The notes: generated by a model from the letters alone, not told the origin. Positions 8,845 to 15,840 are shown, counted from the first letter of the stretch. The stretch is 64,000 nt of DNA from an uncultured Alphaproteobacteria bacterium (GCA_910587405.1 CAJUKS010000003.1:1-64000); one strand, 5' to 3'. Made by a program: numbers and translations.

Positions 8845-9591
8845 ATGAAGAAGTTTAGTTTATTGCCTTTGCTGCTTGGTTCTCTTTTGTTGTTCGGTTG
8901 CGCTTCCGACGAAGTCGACTACGAAAAGATGACAGCCGAACAACTGTATAATCAGGCGCACGACTATCTTGACGAAACCCGTTACAAAAAAGCGGCGGAA
9001 ACTTTTGAAAAAGTGGAACTGGAGTATCCGTACTCCCGCTGGGCCACCGATGCCAAAATCATGGGTGCCTACGCTTATTACAAAAACGAGAACTATGACG
9101 ATGCCGTCATGGCGCTGGACCGCTTTATCCGTTTTCATCCCGGCAACCCAAACATTGCCTATGCCTATTATCTGAAGGCAATGTGCTATTATGACCAAAT
9201 TTCCGATGTTAACCGCGAGCAGGGCGAAACCCGTCAGGCCTTAGAAGCGTTCCGTCAGTTGGAAGCGCGCTTCCCCGACAGCGAATATGCCGCCGATGCC
9301 CGTCAGAAGATGATTTTGGCGCGCGACAATCTGGCCGGCAAAGAAATGGAAATCGGCCGTTATTATCTCAACCGCAAAAATTATCTTTCGGCTCTCAACC
9401 GTTTTTCGGCGGTGGTAAATCACTATCGGCAGACCGGTTATATTGAAGAGGCACTTTATCGCCAAACCGAAATTTATACGATTCTCGGGTTGCACGGCGA
9501 GGCGGCTGCGGCCTATCAGGTTTTGGCCTACAATTATCCGAAAGGTGCCTGGACCGCCAAAGCCGGAAAGATTGTCAAAGACGGGAAATAA
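8845..9591 (+). CDS. bamD: Outer membrane assembly lipoprotein BamD
   Basis: BamD is the essential lipoprotein partner of BamA in outer-membrane protein assembly. The protein (248 residues) has a lipoprotein signal ending LLLFGC, with Cys18 or so as the lipidated residue, followed by five TPR-like helical pairs (AEQLYNQAHDYLDETRYKKAAETFEKVELEYPYSRWA is the first). The start at 8845 gives a proper lipoprotein signal; an upstream ATG in frame would add a non-signal tail overlapping lpxC. The gene begins five bases after lpxC and recN starts two bases after it ends. Confidence 0.93.
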   Translation: MKKFSLLPLLLGSLLLFGCASDEVDYEKMTAEQLYNQAHDYLDETRYKKAAETFEKVELEYPYSRWATDAKIMGAYAYYKNENYDDAVMALDRFIRFHPGNPNIAYAYYLKAMCYYDQISDVNREQGETRQALEAFRQLEARFPDSEYAADARQKMILARDNLAGKEMEIGRYYLNRKNYLSALNRFSAVVNHYRQTGYIEEALYRQTEIYTILGLHGEAAAAYQVLAYNYPKGAWTAKAGKIVKDGK

Positions 9592-9593
9592 TA

Positions 9594-11258
9594 ATGCTCA
9601 ATTCATTGTCCATCCGCAATGTGGTGCTTATTGACAGGCTGGATCTGGAGTTCTCGGCCGGCCTGAGCATTCTCACCGGCGAAACCGGCGCCGGCAAGTC
9701 GATTCTGCTCGATTCGCTGGGGTTGGTTCTGGGCGGCCGCGCCGAAACGGCGTTGATCCGGAGCGGGGAAGACAAACTGAGCGTTACGGCATCTTTTTCA
9801 TTGCCGCCTTCAGAGCATCCTCTGTATGCGCTGGCCGAACAATATGATGTGGATTTGGACGGCGAAATTGTTATTAAGCGAACCCTGGACCGCAACGGCA
9901 AAGGAAAAATATTCATTAACGATCAGCCGGTGTCGGTCAAAATTCTGAAAGAATTCGGGCGCCATTTGGTCGAAGTTCACGGACAGTTTGATAATCAGGG
10001 TCTGCTGAATCCGGCGTCGCATCGCGACATTTTGGACGGTTACGGCAAATACGGCGTTTTGAAAGATGCCGTCCGCGAAAAGTATCTTCTTTATCGTCGG
10101 GCGGTTGAAGAACGTCGGGCTTTTGAAGCAAACCTCAATCAGGCCAAAACCGATGAAGACAATTTGCGCTGCTGGGTGGACGAACTGGAAAAACTGAAAC
10201 CGGTTGCGGGCGAAGAAGCGGAACTTGCCGCCCGCCGCACCGAGATGATGAATGCCGAAAAGATTCTCGAAAATCTTAATATTGCCTATGCCGGCCTTTG
10301 TCAGGGTGCCGATATCCTGTCGGCGGTACGTCGCGCCCAGGCGGCGATCGAACGCGCCAACCGTCTGGTGGACGGCCGTTACGATGCGGTTGCCGAAGCA
10401 CTGGAACAGACTCTGATCAATGCCGACGAAAGCATTCGCCAGATTGAAGACGCCAGTTCGTCGATCAGTCTCAGTCAGAATGAAATCGACGATATTGAAC
10501 AACGTTTGTTTGCGCTGAGGGCAGCAGCGCGCAAGCATCAGGTGACAATTGACGAATTGCCGGCGGTTCTGGAACGGATGCGACAGCAGTTAGACCGCAT
10601 TGAGCTGGGGGAAGACGGTTTGAACGACTGTCTGAAAAAAGAACAGCAACGGCGTCTGGAATATATTGCCGCTGCCGAAAGCCTGAGCGAAAAACGTCGT
10701 CAGGCCGCAGCAGCTCTGGATTGGAAAGTGATGGAAGAATTGCCGCCGCTCAAGATGGAAAAAGCGCGTTTTGTGACGCAGGTGGAACGGCTGGCGGAAA
10801 ACGCCTGGAACGAGAACGGAATTGACGCCGTGACCTTTACGGTTTCGACCAACCCCAACTCGCCGCAGGGACCGCTAAACAAGATTGCTTCCGGCGGCGA
10901 ACTGGCCCGGTTTATGCTGGCTTTGAAAGTTAATCTGGCCGATGCCGGCGCTAACCTGACAATGATTTTTGACGAAGTGGACTCCGGCGTCGGCGGTGCC
11001 ACCGCACAGGCGGTCGGCGAACGTCTGGCCCGTTTGGCGTCAACGGTGCAGGTTTTGATTGTAACGCATTCGCCGCAGGTGGCCGCATGCGGAAATCATC
11101 ATTTCAAAGTGGAAAAAAAGACCGCCGATAACGTTACCACCACTTATGTTTATGAGTTGGACCAGGCAGCGCGTTTTGAAGAAATTGCGCGGATGCTGGC
11201 AGGCGAACATGTTACTGACGAAGCGCGGGCGGCGGCGCGCGTTTTGCTGACGGCATAG
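9594..11258 (+). CDS. recN: DNA repair protein RecN
   Basis: RecN is an SMC-like ATPase that acts in double-strand break repair. In the 554-residue product the Walker A is GETGAGKS (residues 29-36), the middle is long coiled coil with a hinge, and the C-terminal ATPase half has the signature SGGELARFMLALK and Walker B MIFDEVDSGVGG, followed by VTHSPQVA. Length and domain order match the family. It is the last gene of lpxC-bamD-recN. No terminator is obvious immediately after it; a pyrimidine hexamer repeat follows. Confidence 0.96.
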   Translation: MLNSLSIRNVVLIDRLDLEFSAGLSILTGETGAGKSILLDSLGLVLGGRAETALIRSGEDKLSVTASFSLPPSEHPLYALAEQYDVDLDGEIVIKRTLDRNGKGKIFINDQPVSVKILKEFGRHLVEVHGQFDNQGLLNPASHRDILDGYGKYGVLKDAVREKYLLYRRAVEERRAFEANLNQAKTDEDNLRCWVDELEKLKPVAGEEAELAARRTEMMNAEKILENLNIAYAGLCQGADILSAVRRAQAAIERANRLVDGRYDAVAEALEQTLINADESIRQIEDASSSISLSQNEIDDIEQRLFALRAAARKHQVTIDELPAVLERMRQQLDRIELGEDGLNDCLKKEQQRRLEYIAAAESLSEKRRQAAAALDWKVMEELPPLKMEKARFVTQVERLAENAWNENGIDAVTFTVSTNPNSPQGPLNKIASGGELARFMLALKVNLADAGANLTMIFDEVDSGVGGATAQAVGERLARLASTVQVLIVTHSPQVAACGNHHFKVEKKTADNVTTTYVYELDQAARFEEIARMLAGEHVTDEARAAARVLLTA

Positions 11259-11278
11259 GCCGGGTCCTTGATCTTTTC

Positions 11279-11320
11279 TTCCTCTTCCTCTTCCTCTTCC
11301 TCTTCCTCTTCCTCTTCCTC
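11279..11320. repeat. Hexanucleotide microsatellite, TTCCTC x7
   Basis: Seven perfect tandem copies of TTCCTC lie 20 bases after recN. One strand is pure pyrimidine and the complement (GAGGAA) is pure purine. It could be read as poly-Ser or poly-Glu in open frames, but these have no other support. Such tracts change length by replication slippage. It sits between recN and the tandem RNA genes. Confidence 0.9.
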
Positions 11321-11381
11321 TGGTCTTTTCTGCCAAGCTTTTTTCTCTCCCTCTCCGCCAAAGGCCGAATTAATTTTCTGC

Positions 11382-11410
11382 TTGCCAAAAGCGAACTTTT
11401 TCTTTAATAT
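11382..11410 (+). promoter_or_regulatory. Promoter of tandem RNA copy 1
   Basis: TTGCCA (11382-11387) and TAATAT (11405-11410) are separated by exactly 17 bases. The expected start falls at about 11417-11418, the first base of the 5' hairpin of the RNA. Confidence 0.8.
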
Positions 11411-11417
11411 CAATCCT

Positions 11418-11585
11418 GCATCCGGGAGACCGGGTGCGGAGTGTAACGGCTCCTTATCAACGAAAAAGAACGACTCCTTATAGAGGGAGCCGGGGATATA
11501 AGGCTATATGCGCGAATAACCCGGACTGTTCGTTGATCAGTCGTTAACTCCCTCACCTTGATTTTCTCAAGGTGAGTTTTGTTTT
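11418..11585 (+). ncRNA. Unrecognised structured RNA with pseudoknot, copy 1
   Basis: I do not recognise this RNA (about 168 nt). Elements visible in order: an eight-base hairpin 11418-11437 with a GAGA (GNRA) loop; CGGCTCC (11447-11453) pairing with GGAGCCG (11486-11492); a small hairpin ATATA-AGGC-TATAT (11496-11509); a hairpin GACTG/CAGTC (11524-11542) whose nine-base loop TTCGTTGAT is fully complementary to ATCAACGAA at 11456-11464; and a terminator stem of ten pairs (11552-11576) followed by T-rich sequence. The loop contact makes a pseudoknot and is supported by compensatory changes in copy 2. No credible reading frame exists inside. A role as a trans-acting small RNA or cis-acting element is open. 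Confidence 0.82.
11552..11585 (+). terminator. Terminator of tandem RNA copy 1
   Basis: CTCACCTTGA pairs with TCAAGGTGAG across a five-base loop and is followed by TTTTGTTTT. The identical hairpin ends copy 2. Confidence 0.88.
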
Positions 11586-11635
11586 AAACCAAAAGTAAAT
11601 AAGCAAAACAGGGGAGTGTTGGTCGAAGAAAGAAC

Positions 11636-11664
11636 TTGCCAAAAGCGAACTTTTTCTTTAATAT
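11636..11664 (+). promoter_or_regulatory. Promoter of tandem RNA copy 2
   Basis: TTGCCA (11636-11641) and TAATAT (11659-11664) with a 17-base spacer repeat the copy 1 promoter exactly. Conservation of the promoter together with the RNA suggests both copies are transcribed. Confidence 0.8.
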
Positions 11665-11671
11665 CAACCCT

Positions 11672-11841
11672 GCATCCGGGAGGCCGGGTGCGGAGTGTAA
11701 CGGCTCCTTTCAGTGAAAATTGAACGACTCCTGATAAGAGGGAGCCGGGGATATAAGGCTATATGCACGAATAACCCGGACTGTTCACTGATCAGTCGTT
11801 AACTCCCTCACCTTGATTTTCTCAAGGTGAGTTTTGTTTTT
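11672..11841 (+). ncRNA. Unrecognised structured RNA with pseudoknot, copy 2
   Basis: This is the second copy of the RNA at 11418. The 5' hairpin is 11672-11691 with loop GAGG. TCAGTGAA (11710-11717) pairs with TTCACTGA (11784-11791) in the loop of the GACTG/CAGTC hairpin. Relative to copy 1 an A-U pair is replaced by G-C and the adjacent C-G by U-A, so both strands changed together. The AACGACT, GAGGGAG, ATATA-AGGC-TATAT and terminator segments are unchanged. Its terminator ends about 30 bases before the ribosome site of the helix-turn-helix gene at 11874, a spacing like that of a transcription attenuator. It could act in cis on that gene, in trans, or both. Confidence 0.82.
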
Positions 11842-11844
11842 TTT
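11807..11844 (+). terminator. Terminator of tandem RNA copy 2
   Basis: The same ten-pair stem as in copy 1 (11807-11831) is followed by TTTTG and eight T. Transcription into the downstream helix-turn-helix gene would have to pass this site, since only about 30 bases remain before its ATG. Confidence 0.88.
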
Positions 11845-11873
11845 ATCATAAACAAAATGAAGGAGTTACAAAA

Positions 11874-12206
11874 ATGATATCAAAACTTAACATGAAGCGG
11901 AAAATCGGCCGCAAATTGGGCGATTATCGCCGCAATCAGAAACTTCGCCTGGATCATGTGGCCAAACAAAGCGGGGTCCCGTGGCAGATGATCGATTCGC
12001 TGGAACTGGGTAATGACACCCAGTGGGGCGCCTATAAACTGTTGCTCGATTTTTACGACAAAGGAGTCGGTATTGAACTGACCGAGCGCGATCGCGACGG
12101 CGACAAGCCTAAAGCGATCGACGAACAGATCATAAAAAGATACCTTCGTCAGGAACCGGTCGTGCACAGCCGGGTTGACGAGGTGCCGCCGATGGAATTG
12201 TCTTAA
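11874..12206 (+). CDS. Small helix-turn-helix (Xre-like) DNA-binding protein
   Basis: The 110-residue product has an N-terminal helix-turn-helix of the Cro/CI type: KLGDYRRNQKLRLDHVAKQSGVPWQMIDSLELG, with the second helix at LDHVAKQSG and the recognition helix at PWQMIDSLE. The C-terminal half is charged and not recognised. AAGGAG at 11860-11865 supports the ATG at 11874. It has no promoter of its own that I can see, because the terminator of the structured RNA copy 2 ends about 30 bases upstream. Regulation by readthrough of that terminator is therefore likely but not shown. A GC-rich terminator follows the gene. Confidence 0.8.
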   Translation: MISKLNMKRKIGRKLGDYRRNQKLRLDHVAKQSGVPWQMIDSLELGNDTQWGAYKLLLDFYDKGVGIELTERDRDGDKPKAIDEQIIKRYLRQEPVVHSRVDEVPPMELS

Positions 12207-12211
12207 CACCG

Positions 12212-12245
12212 AAAGCCGTCCCGTTTTGCCCCGGGGCGGCTTTTG
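12212..12245 (+). terminator. Terminator after the helix-turn-helix gene
   Basis: AAAGCCGTCCCG pairs imperfectly with CCGGGGCGGCTTTT, giving a strong GC-rich hairpin ending in T4. It starts six bases after the stop codon. Confidence 0.8.
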
Positions 12246-12335
12246 CATTTGCCGCTGGAAGATATCGACGGTCAAAGCGCGGTCGCAACGGTTGCTGAAG
12301 GAAAACGGACTGTGGAAAACGGGGCATAAAAATGC

Positions 12336-12383
12336 TTGTGAAAATTTAAAATTGCGCTATTTTAAGGACAAAGATTTTCACAA
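12336..12383. promoter_or_regulatory. Perfect 10-bp inverted repeat around the gltX promoter
   Basis: TTGTGAAAAT (12336-12345) and ATTTTCACAA (12374-12383) are perfect reverse complements separated by 28 bases. TTGTGA and TATTTT with a 16-base gap inside this region could be the gltX promoter, so the arms would overlap the -35 and the initial transcript. It may be an operator for a dimeric regulator or a 5' leader stem. No protein can be assigned. Confidence 0.5.
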
Positions 12384-12404
12384 TTGATTTTTATGAGGAA
12401 AAAA

Positions 12405-13853
12405 ATGAAAGCAAGAACCAGATTTGCCCCCTCTCCGACCGGCTATATGCATATCGGAAACCTGCGCACCGCTTTGTATGAATATTTGATTGCCAAATCC
12501 GGCGGCGGCGATTTCCTGTTGCGAATTGAAGATACCGACCAGAAACGCTATGTCGAAGGTGCCACCGATATTATCTATTCCACCCTCAAAACCGTGGGAA
12601 TGAATTGGGACGAAGGGCCGGACATCGGCGGAAATTACGGTCCCTACGTACAGTCGGAACGCAAACCGATTTATGCCGAATATGCCCATAAACTGGTTGA
12701 GTTGGGCGGTGCTCACTACTGCTTCTGCGCGCCTAAGGAAGAAAGCGAAGACGACGAGGCGGAAGAAAATGCGGTGCCGGCCAAGTTTCAGGACCCCTGC
12801 AAACGCCTGTCGCTCGAAGAAGCGCGGGCGCGGATTGCCGCCGGTGAACCTTTTACGGTCCGCCAGACGATTAACAAAAAAGGAAAATCGCGTTTTCATG
12901 ACGAGGTGTACGGCGATATCGAAATTGATTATGACGATTTGGACGAAGGCGTGTTGCTCAAGACCGACGGTTTTCCGACCTATAACTTTGCCAACGTGAT
13001 TGACGATCATCTGATGGAGATCACCCATGTGGTGCGCGGCAACGAATATATTTCTTCGACGCCGAAATATAATTTGATTTATGAAACTTTCGGCTGGACG
13101 CCGCCGGTATATGTTCATGTGCCGCAGGTGATGAAAGATGCCCAGCACAAACTCTCCAAACGCAACGGCGACGCCTCGTTTCAGGATCTGGTAGCCAAGG
13201 GATATCTGCCGGAAGCAATTTTGAACTATATTGCTTTGCTGGGTTGGAATCCCGGCGACGACCGCGAGATTTTCTCGCTTTCCGAATTGGAAAAGGCTTT
13301 TAGCGTTGAGCGACTGAACAAGTCGCCGGCGATTTTTGACATTGTCAAACTGACCTGGATGAACGGTTGCTATATTCGTGAACTGAGCGCGGAAGATTTT
13401 CATCGGCTGGCGTTGCCTTATTATCAAAAATGTCTGACCCGTTCGCTTGATCTGGCCGCTTTGAGCAAAGTTTTGCAGCCGCGGATCGAAACACTGGCCG
13501 ATATTGCTGCCCAGACCGATTTCTTGGAACAATTGCCCGATTACGATTTGGCGTTGTTTGAAAACAAAAAAATGAAAACCGATCGCGACATTGCCAACAA
13601 TGCGCTCAGGCTGGTGGCTGCTTTGCTGCCGCAGGTTGAACCGTGGAGTAACGAAAATCTGTTCGAACAGTTGAAAAAACTGGCTGCCGACAACGGCCTT
13701 AAAAACGGGCAGGTCCTTTATCCGGTCCGGATCGCCCTCAGCGGTCGCGAAACCACTTCCGGCGGTGCCACCGAACTTGCCGCCATTCTCGGTCGCGAAG
13801 AAAGTCTGGCACGCATCAACGTTGCGTTGCAACGTTTGGGAGAACAGGGATGA
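12405..13853 (+). CDS. gltX: Glutamate--tRNA ligase
   Basis: This class I synthetase charges tRNA-Glu (and in many alphaproteobacteria tRNA-Gln as well). The protein (482 residues) begins ARTRFAPSPTGYMHIGNLRTALY with the HIGH-type motif HIGN, continues with LLRIEDTDQKRY, and has the KMSKS-type loop KLSKRNG. The anticodon-binding C-terminal half is complete. The ATG at 12405 is chosen because GAGGA lies six bases upstream and the preceding in-frame ATGs add no conserved sequence. The last four bases overlap the start of the Nudix gene. Confidence 0.95.
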   Translation: MKARTRFAPSPTGYMHIGNLRTALYEYLIAKSGGGDFLLRIEDTDQKRYVEGATDIIYSTLKTVGMNWDEGPDIGGNYGPYVQSERKPIYAEYAHKLVELGGAHYCFCAPKEESEDDEAEENAVPAKFQDPCKRLSLEEARARIAAGEPFTVRQTINKKGKSRFHDEVYGDIEIDYDDLDEGVLLKTDGFPTYNFANVIDDHLMEITHVVRGNEYISSTPKYNLIYETFGWTPPVYVHVPQVMKDAQHKLSKRNGDASFQDLVAKGYLPEAILNYIALLGWNPGDDREIFSLSELEKAFSVERLNKSPAIFDIVKLTWMNGCYIRELSAEDFHRLALPYYQKCLTRSLDLAALSKVLQPRIETLADIAAQTDFLEQLPDYDLALFENKKMKTDRDIANNALRLVAALLPQVEPWSNENLFEQLKKLAADNGLKNGQVLYPVRIALSGRETTSGGATELAAILGREESLARINVALQRLGEQG

Positions 13854-14239
13854 AAGAAGTCAGCGCCGGCATTATTGTCCGCAACGGAAAAATCTTTATT
13901 GCCCAGCGGCCGGAAGGAAAGCCGCTGCCCAACGTATGGGAATTTCCGGGCGGCAAGCAGGAAGCGGGCGAAACACTGCCCGAGTGTCTGAAACGGGAGC
14001 TGAAAGAAGAACTGGACGTGGATGCCGAAATCGGCGATTTTCTGATGGATACGACTTATGGCTATCAATACGGCGAATTCCGGATCAATGTCTATCGGGT
14101 GCATATTCCCGATAACGCGGAATTAAAGCTCAATGTGCATCAAAACGCGGCTTGGGTTACGCCGGCGGAAATGGAGGCTTACGAATTTCCTCCCGCCGAC
14201 CGGGATATCATCCGCCGCCTGAAAATGATGAAATTGTAG
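13850..14239 (+). CDS. Nudix hydrolase, MutT-like (8-oxo-dGTP diphosphatase)
   Basis: The 129-residue protein carries the Nudix box GGKQEAGETLPECLKRELKEEL with the metal-binding REL-x-EEL, preceded by WEFPGG, and matches MutT-type sanitising enzymes that remove 8-oxo-dGTP. The substrate is inferred from overall resemblance. It overlaps gltX by an ATGA junction and is probably cotranscribed with it. Confidence 0.88.
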   Translation: MKEVSAGIIVRNGKIFIAQRPEGKPLPNVWEFPGGKQEAGETLPECLKRELKEELDVDAEIGDFLMDTTYGYQYGEFRINVYRVHIPDNAELKLNVHQNAAWVTPAEMEAYEFPPADRDIIRRLKMMKL

Positions 14240-14241
14240 GC

Positions 14242-14270
14242 TTGACAATCGAGTGTCACATATTTAATAA
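14242..14270 (+). promoter_or_regulatory. Promoter of the membrane protein gene at 14313
   Basis: TTGACA (14242-14247) and TAATAA (14265-14270) have a 17-base spacer. The -10 box is the left arm of an 11-base perfect inverted repeat (TTAATAATCGG, 14264-14274, with CCGATTATTAA, 14285-14295) followed by T5. This hairpin could instead, or also, end the gltX-Nudix transcript. Confidence 0.7.
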
Positions 14271-14312
14271 TCGGGTTGAAAAATCCGATTATTAATTTTT
14301 AAATTATTAGCC

Positions 14313-14744
14313 ATGACAAAAAACGAAATTTTAATCTTTATTCTCGGCTGGGTGGCCTTGTATGCGGCGCATGTTTTCAAAAAATATCGTATGCGGTATT
14401 TGCAGCGCCGTAAAAACAAAACTTGTTTTCCCGAGCCGGTTGAAAAAAATATGCCGGGTGCCGATAATGCAGTTGATTGGGGCTATGCCTGCAATCAGTT
14501 GTGTTTGGACTTGTACGGTGTGGATCATCCGTCGGCCTTTTTGAACAAGCCGGTCGATTTTTGGCGTGCGGAATTTATGTTCATCATTAACCGCATCACC
14601 CCCCGCGAAGCCGCGCAGCTTTTGCAAAAGCTGGAAAAAGAAGAAGCGGCTCTGTCGGTTTTGAAACGGCGGTCGGCTTCTGCCTATGCGGAAAATACCG
14701 ACATGGCCAGGCAAACGATTCGCCGTTATCTGCAACCGTGTTAA
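14313..14744 (+). CDS. Small membrane-anchored protein of unknown function (1 of 3)
   Basis: The 143-residue product has an N-terminal membrane helix (ILIFILGWVALYAAHVF), a basic stretch (KKYRMRYLQRRKNK), then a soluble helical domain with several cysteines. I recognise no family. It is the first of three adjacent genes of the same architecture (one N-terminal helix, about 110 soluble residues). No Shine-Dalgarno sequence precedes its ATG; the AT-rich leader ending CCATG is closely similar to that of the gene at 14934. It has its own consensus promoter and a strong terminator. Confidence 0.65.
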   Translation: MTKNEILIFILGWVALYAAHVFKKYRMRYLQRRKNKTCFPEPVEKNMPGADNAVDWGYACNQLCLDLYGVDHPSAFLNKPVDFWRAEFMFIINRITPREAAQLLQKLEKEEAALSVLKRRSASAYAENTDMARQTIRRYLQPC

Positions 14745-14760
14745 AAATGTTTTGTATGCG

Positions 14761-14795
14761 CCCGGAGAAATTTTTCTCCGGGTTTGCTTTTTTAT
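14761..14795 (+). terminator. Terminator after the first small membrane protein gene
   Basis: CCCGGAGAAA pairs with TTTCTCCGGG to form a long stem, followed by TTTGCTTTTTT. It isolates the gene at 14313 from the one at 14934. Confidence 0.87.
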
Positions 14796-14865
14796 TTGTC
14801 AACCGGCAGCGGCGAGACGAAAAAAACAAATATTTTGCGTTACGAGTCCTGCCGGCCGAGTTTGG

Positions 14866-14894
14866 TTGACAAAAAAACAAAAGCCAAGTACACT
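14866..14894 (+). promoter_or_regulatory. Promoter of the membrane protein gene at 14934
   Basis: TTGACA (14866-14871) and TACACT (14889-14894) are 17 bases apart. The leader that follows contains TCGATTATTAA and an A/T-rich block ending CCCATG, closely matching the leader at 14285-14315. Confidence 0.75.
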
Positions 14895-14933
14895 GAACGG
14901 GTAAATCGATTATTAACTTAAATTTTTATACCC

Positions 14934-15410
14934 ATGAGTGAAAACTTATTTTTAGGAATAATTGCAGCGACAGTTGCGGTTATTTTGCTCGGAATGCCTT
15001 TTTGGTTGTTTGGCAAGAAAAAAGAAACCGTTCTCGTGCCCGATCCCGTCCCCGGTGAAGAAGATCAGCCGGTAACGGCCCGGGAATTGAAAGTTGTTCG
15101 CAAAATGCTTTTGGATTTGCTTTCGGTCGATATCGTTGATGAGGGTTCTTGTGATTGTATCAAAAGCTTTATCGACACATGGAAACCGGGAACAACTTAT
15201 GCTTGTATGATGCAAGAGTTCTTCGATATGGTCGAATGCAGCGACGCGCACGATCTGCCGAAGTTGAAGAGTTTGGCGGCACAACAAAAAGAAGCGCTGG
15301 AAACGATCGCGAAGATGAAGGGGCTTGATCCTCTGGTAGCGGAAAATACGCGCATTTGCCGCATCTGCAATCGGTGCCTGACCGATATTCTTGAAGAAGA
15401 AGAAATTTAA
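14934..15410 (+). CDS. Small membrane-anchored protein of unknown function (2 of 3)
   Basis: The 158-residue protein has an N-terminal membrane helix (LFLGIIAATVAVILLGMPFWLFG), a lysine stop-transfer, an acidic proline linker and a helical soluble domain. The soluble domain contains cysteines, including CRICNRC near the end, a possible metal- or disulfide-forming pair. The C-terminus is DILEEEEI. I recognise no family. The ATG lacks a Shine-Dalgarno sequence, as in the neighbour at 14313. The third gene follows within a few bases, so these two are probably one transcript. Confidence 0.65.
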   Translation: MSENLFLGIIAATVAVILLGMPFWLFGKKKETVLVPDPVPGEEDQPVTARELKVVRKMLLDLLSVDIVDEGSCDCIKSFIDTWKPGTTYACMMQEFFDMVECSDAHDLPKLKSLAAQQKEALETIAKMKGLDPLVAENTRICRICNRCLTDILEEEEI

Positions 15411-15420
15411 TTCTTTGGCC

Positions 15421-15792
15421 ATGAATATGAAATTGTTGATCTGCGCGGCGGTGCTGATTTTGATCCTTCTGGGATTGTTTTTCTGCCATGGGCGGAAAAA
15501 CGACGCCGAAGCCATTGACGCTCAAGCCGCGAAAAGCCGTTTCCTGATTTTGGCTGCAGCCTGCAACGAAATCTGGATGTTTCTCTACCACTGCCCGCGT
15601 CCTTGTTTGGATCGGATGAATAATGTCGAAATTCAAAATGCCTTTGACGGTATTTTGCTTTCGCTTTCCCGTGAAGACGCGTTGTGCCTGTATGCATCGG
15701 TTAAGCAAAAATCGCTGCAAAACGCAGACGAACCGTATAACAGCGCCTATGCCCTGATTATGCAGGAACTGAGCCGCCGTTTCGGTTGCTGA
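15421..15792 (+). CDS. Small membrane-anchored protein of unknown function (3 of 3)
   Basis: The product (123 residues from the ATG at 15421) has a membrane helix (LLICAAVLILILLGLFFC) and a soluble helical domain with five or so cysteines. The ATG at 15421 is preferred over an earlier in-frame ATG at 15391, which overlaps the previous gene, because the GGCCATG context resembles the starts of the two upstream genes. No Shine-Dalgarno sequence is seen. Function unknown; the repeated architecture suggests divergent paralogues or a membrane complex. Confidence 0.6.
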   Translation: MNMKLLICAAVLILILLGLFFCHGRKNDAEAIDAQAAKSRFLILAAACNEIWMFLYHCPRPCLDRMNNVEIQNAFDGILLSLSREDALCLYASVKQKSLQNADEPYNSAYALIMQELSRRFGC

Positions 15793-15803
15793 TTTCACTT
15801 ACG

Positions 15804-15840
15804 ACTCCCTTAGGCCATGCCGGCATAAGGGAGTTTTTTC
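15804..15840 (+). terminator. Terminator after the small membrane protein genes
   Basis: ACTCCCTTA pairs with TAAGGGAGT and is followed by T6, about a dozen bases after the stop at 15792. Confidence 0.88.

Larger units (their letters stand above)
11381..11840 (+). repeat. Tandem duplication of a complete small-RNA transcription unit
   Basis: Bases 11381-11585 and 11635-11840 are two copies of the same unit, offset by 254 bases and joined by about 50 unrelated bases. Each copy carries promoter, structured RNA and terminator. The two differ at scattered positions, clustered in the segment after GGCTCC, and where that segment differs its distant partner differs too, so the structure is conserved. 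The promoters, both RNAs and the terminators are listed separately. Confidence 0.93.

Noticed and set aside
11268..11483. Poly-Ser (or, on the other strand, poly-Glu) open frame over the TTCCTC repeats
   Set aside because: The peptide comes only from the microsatellite and runs into the RNA promoter; no start site or conserved content.
11418..11841. Assignment of the tandem RNAs to 6S RNA, tmRNA or SRP RNA
   Set aside because: There is no long 5'-3' closing duplex as in 6S, no tRNA-like ends as in tmRNA and no SRP loop; the local hairpins and loop contact differ.
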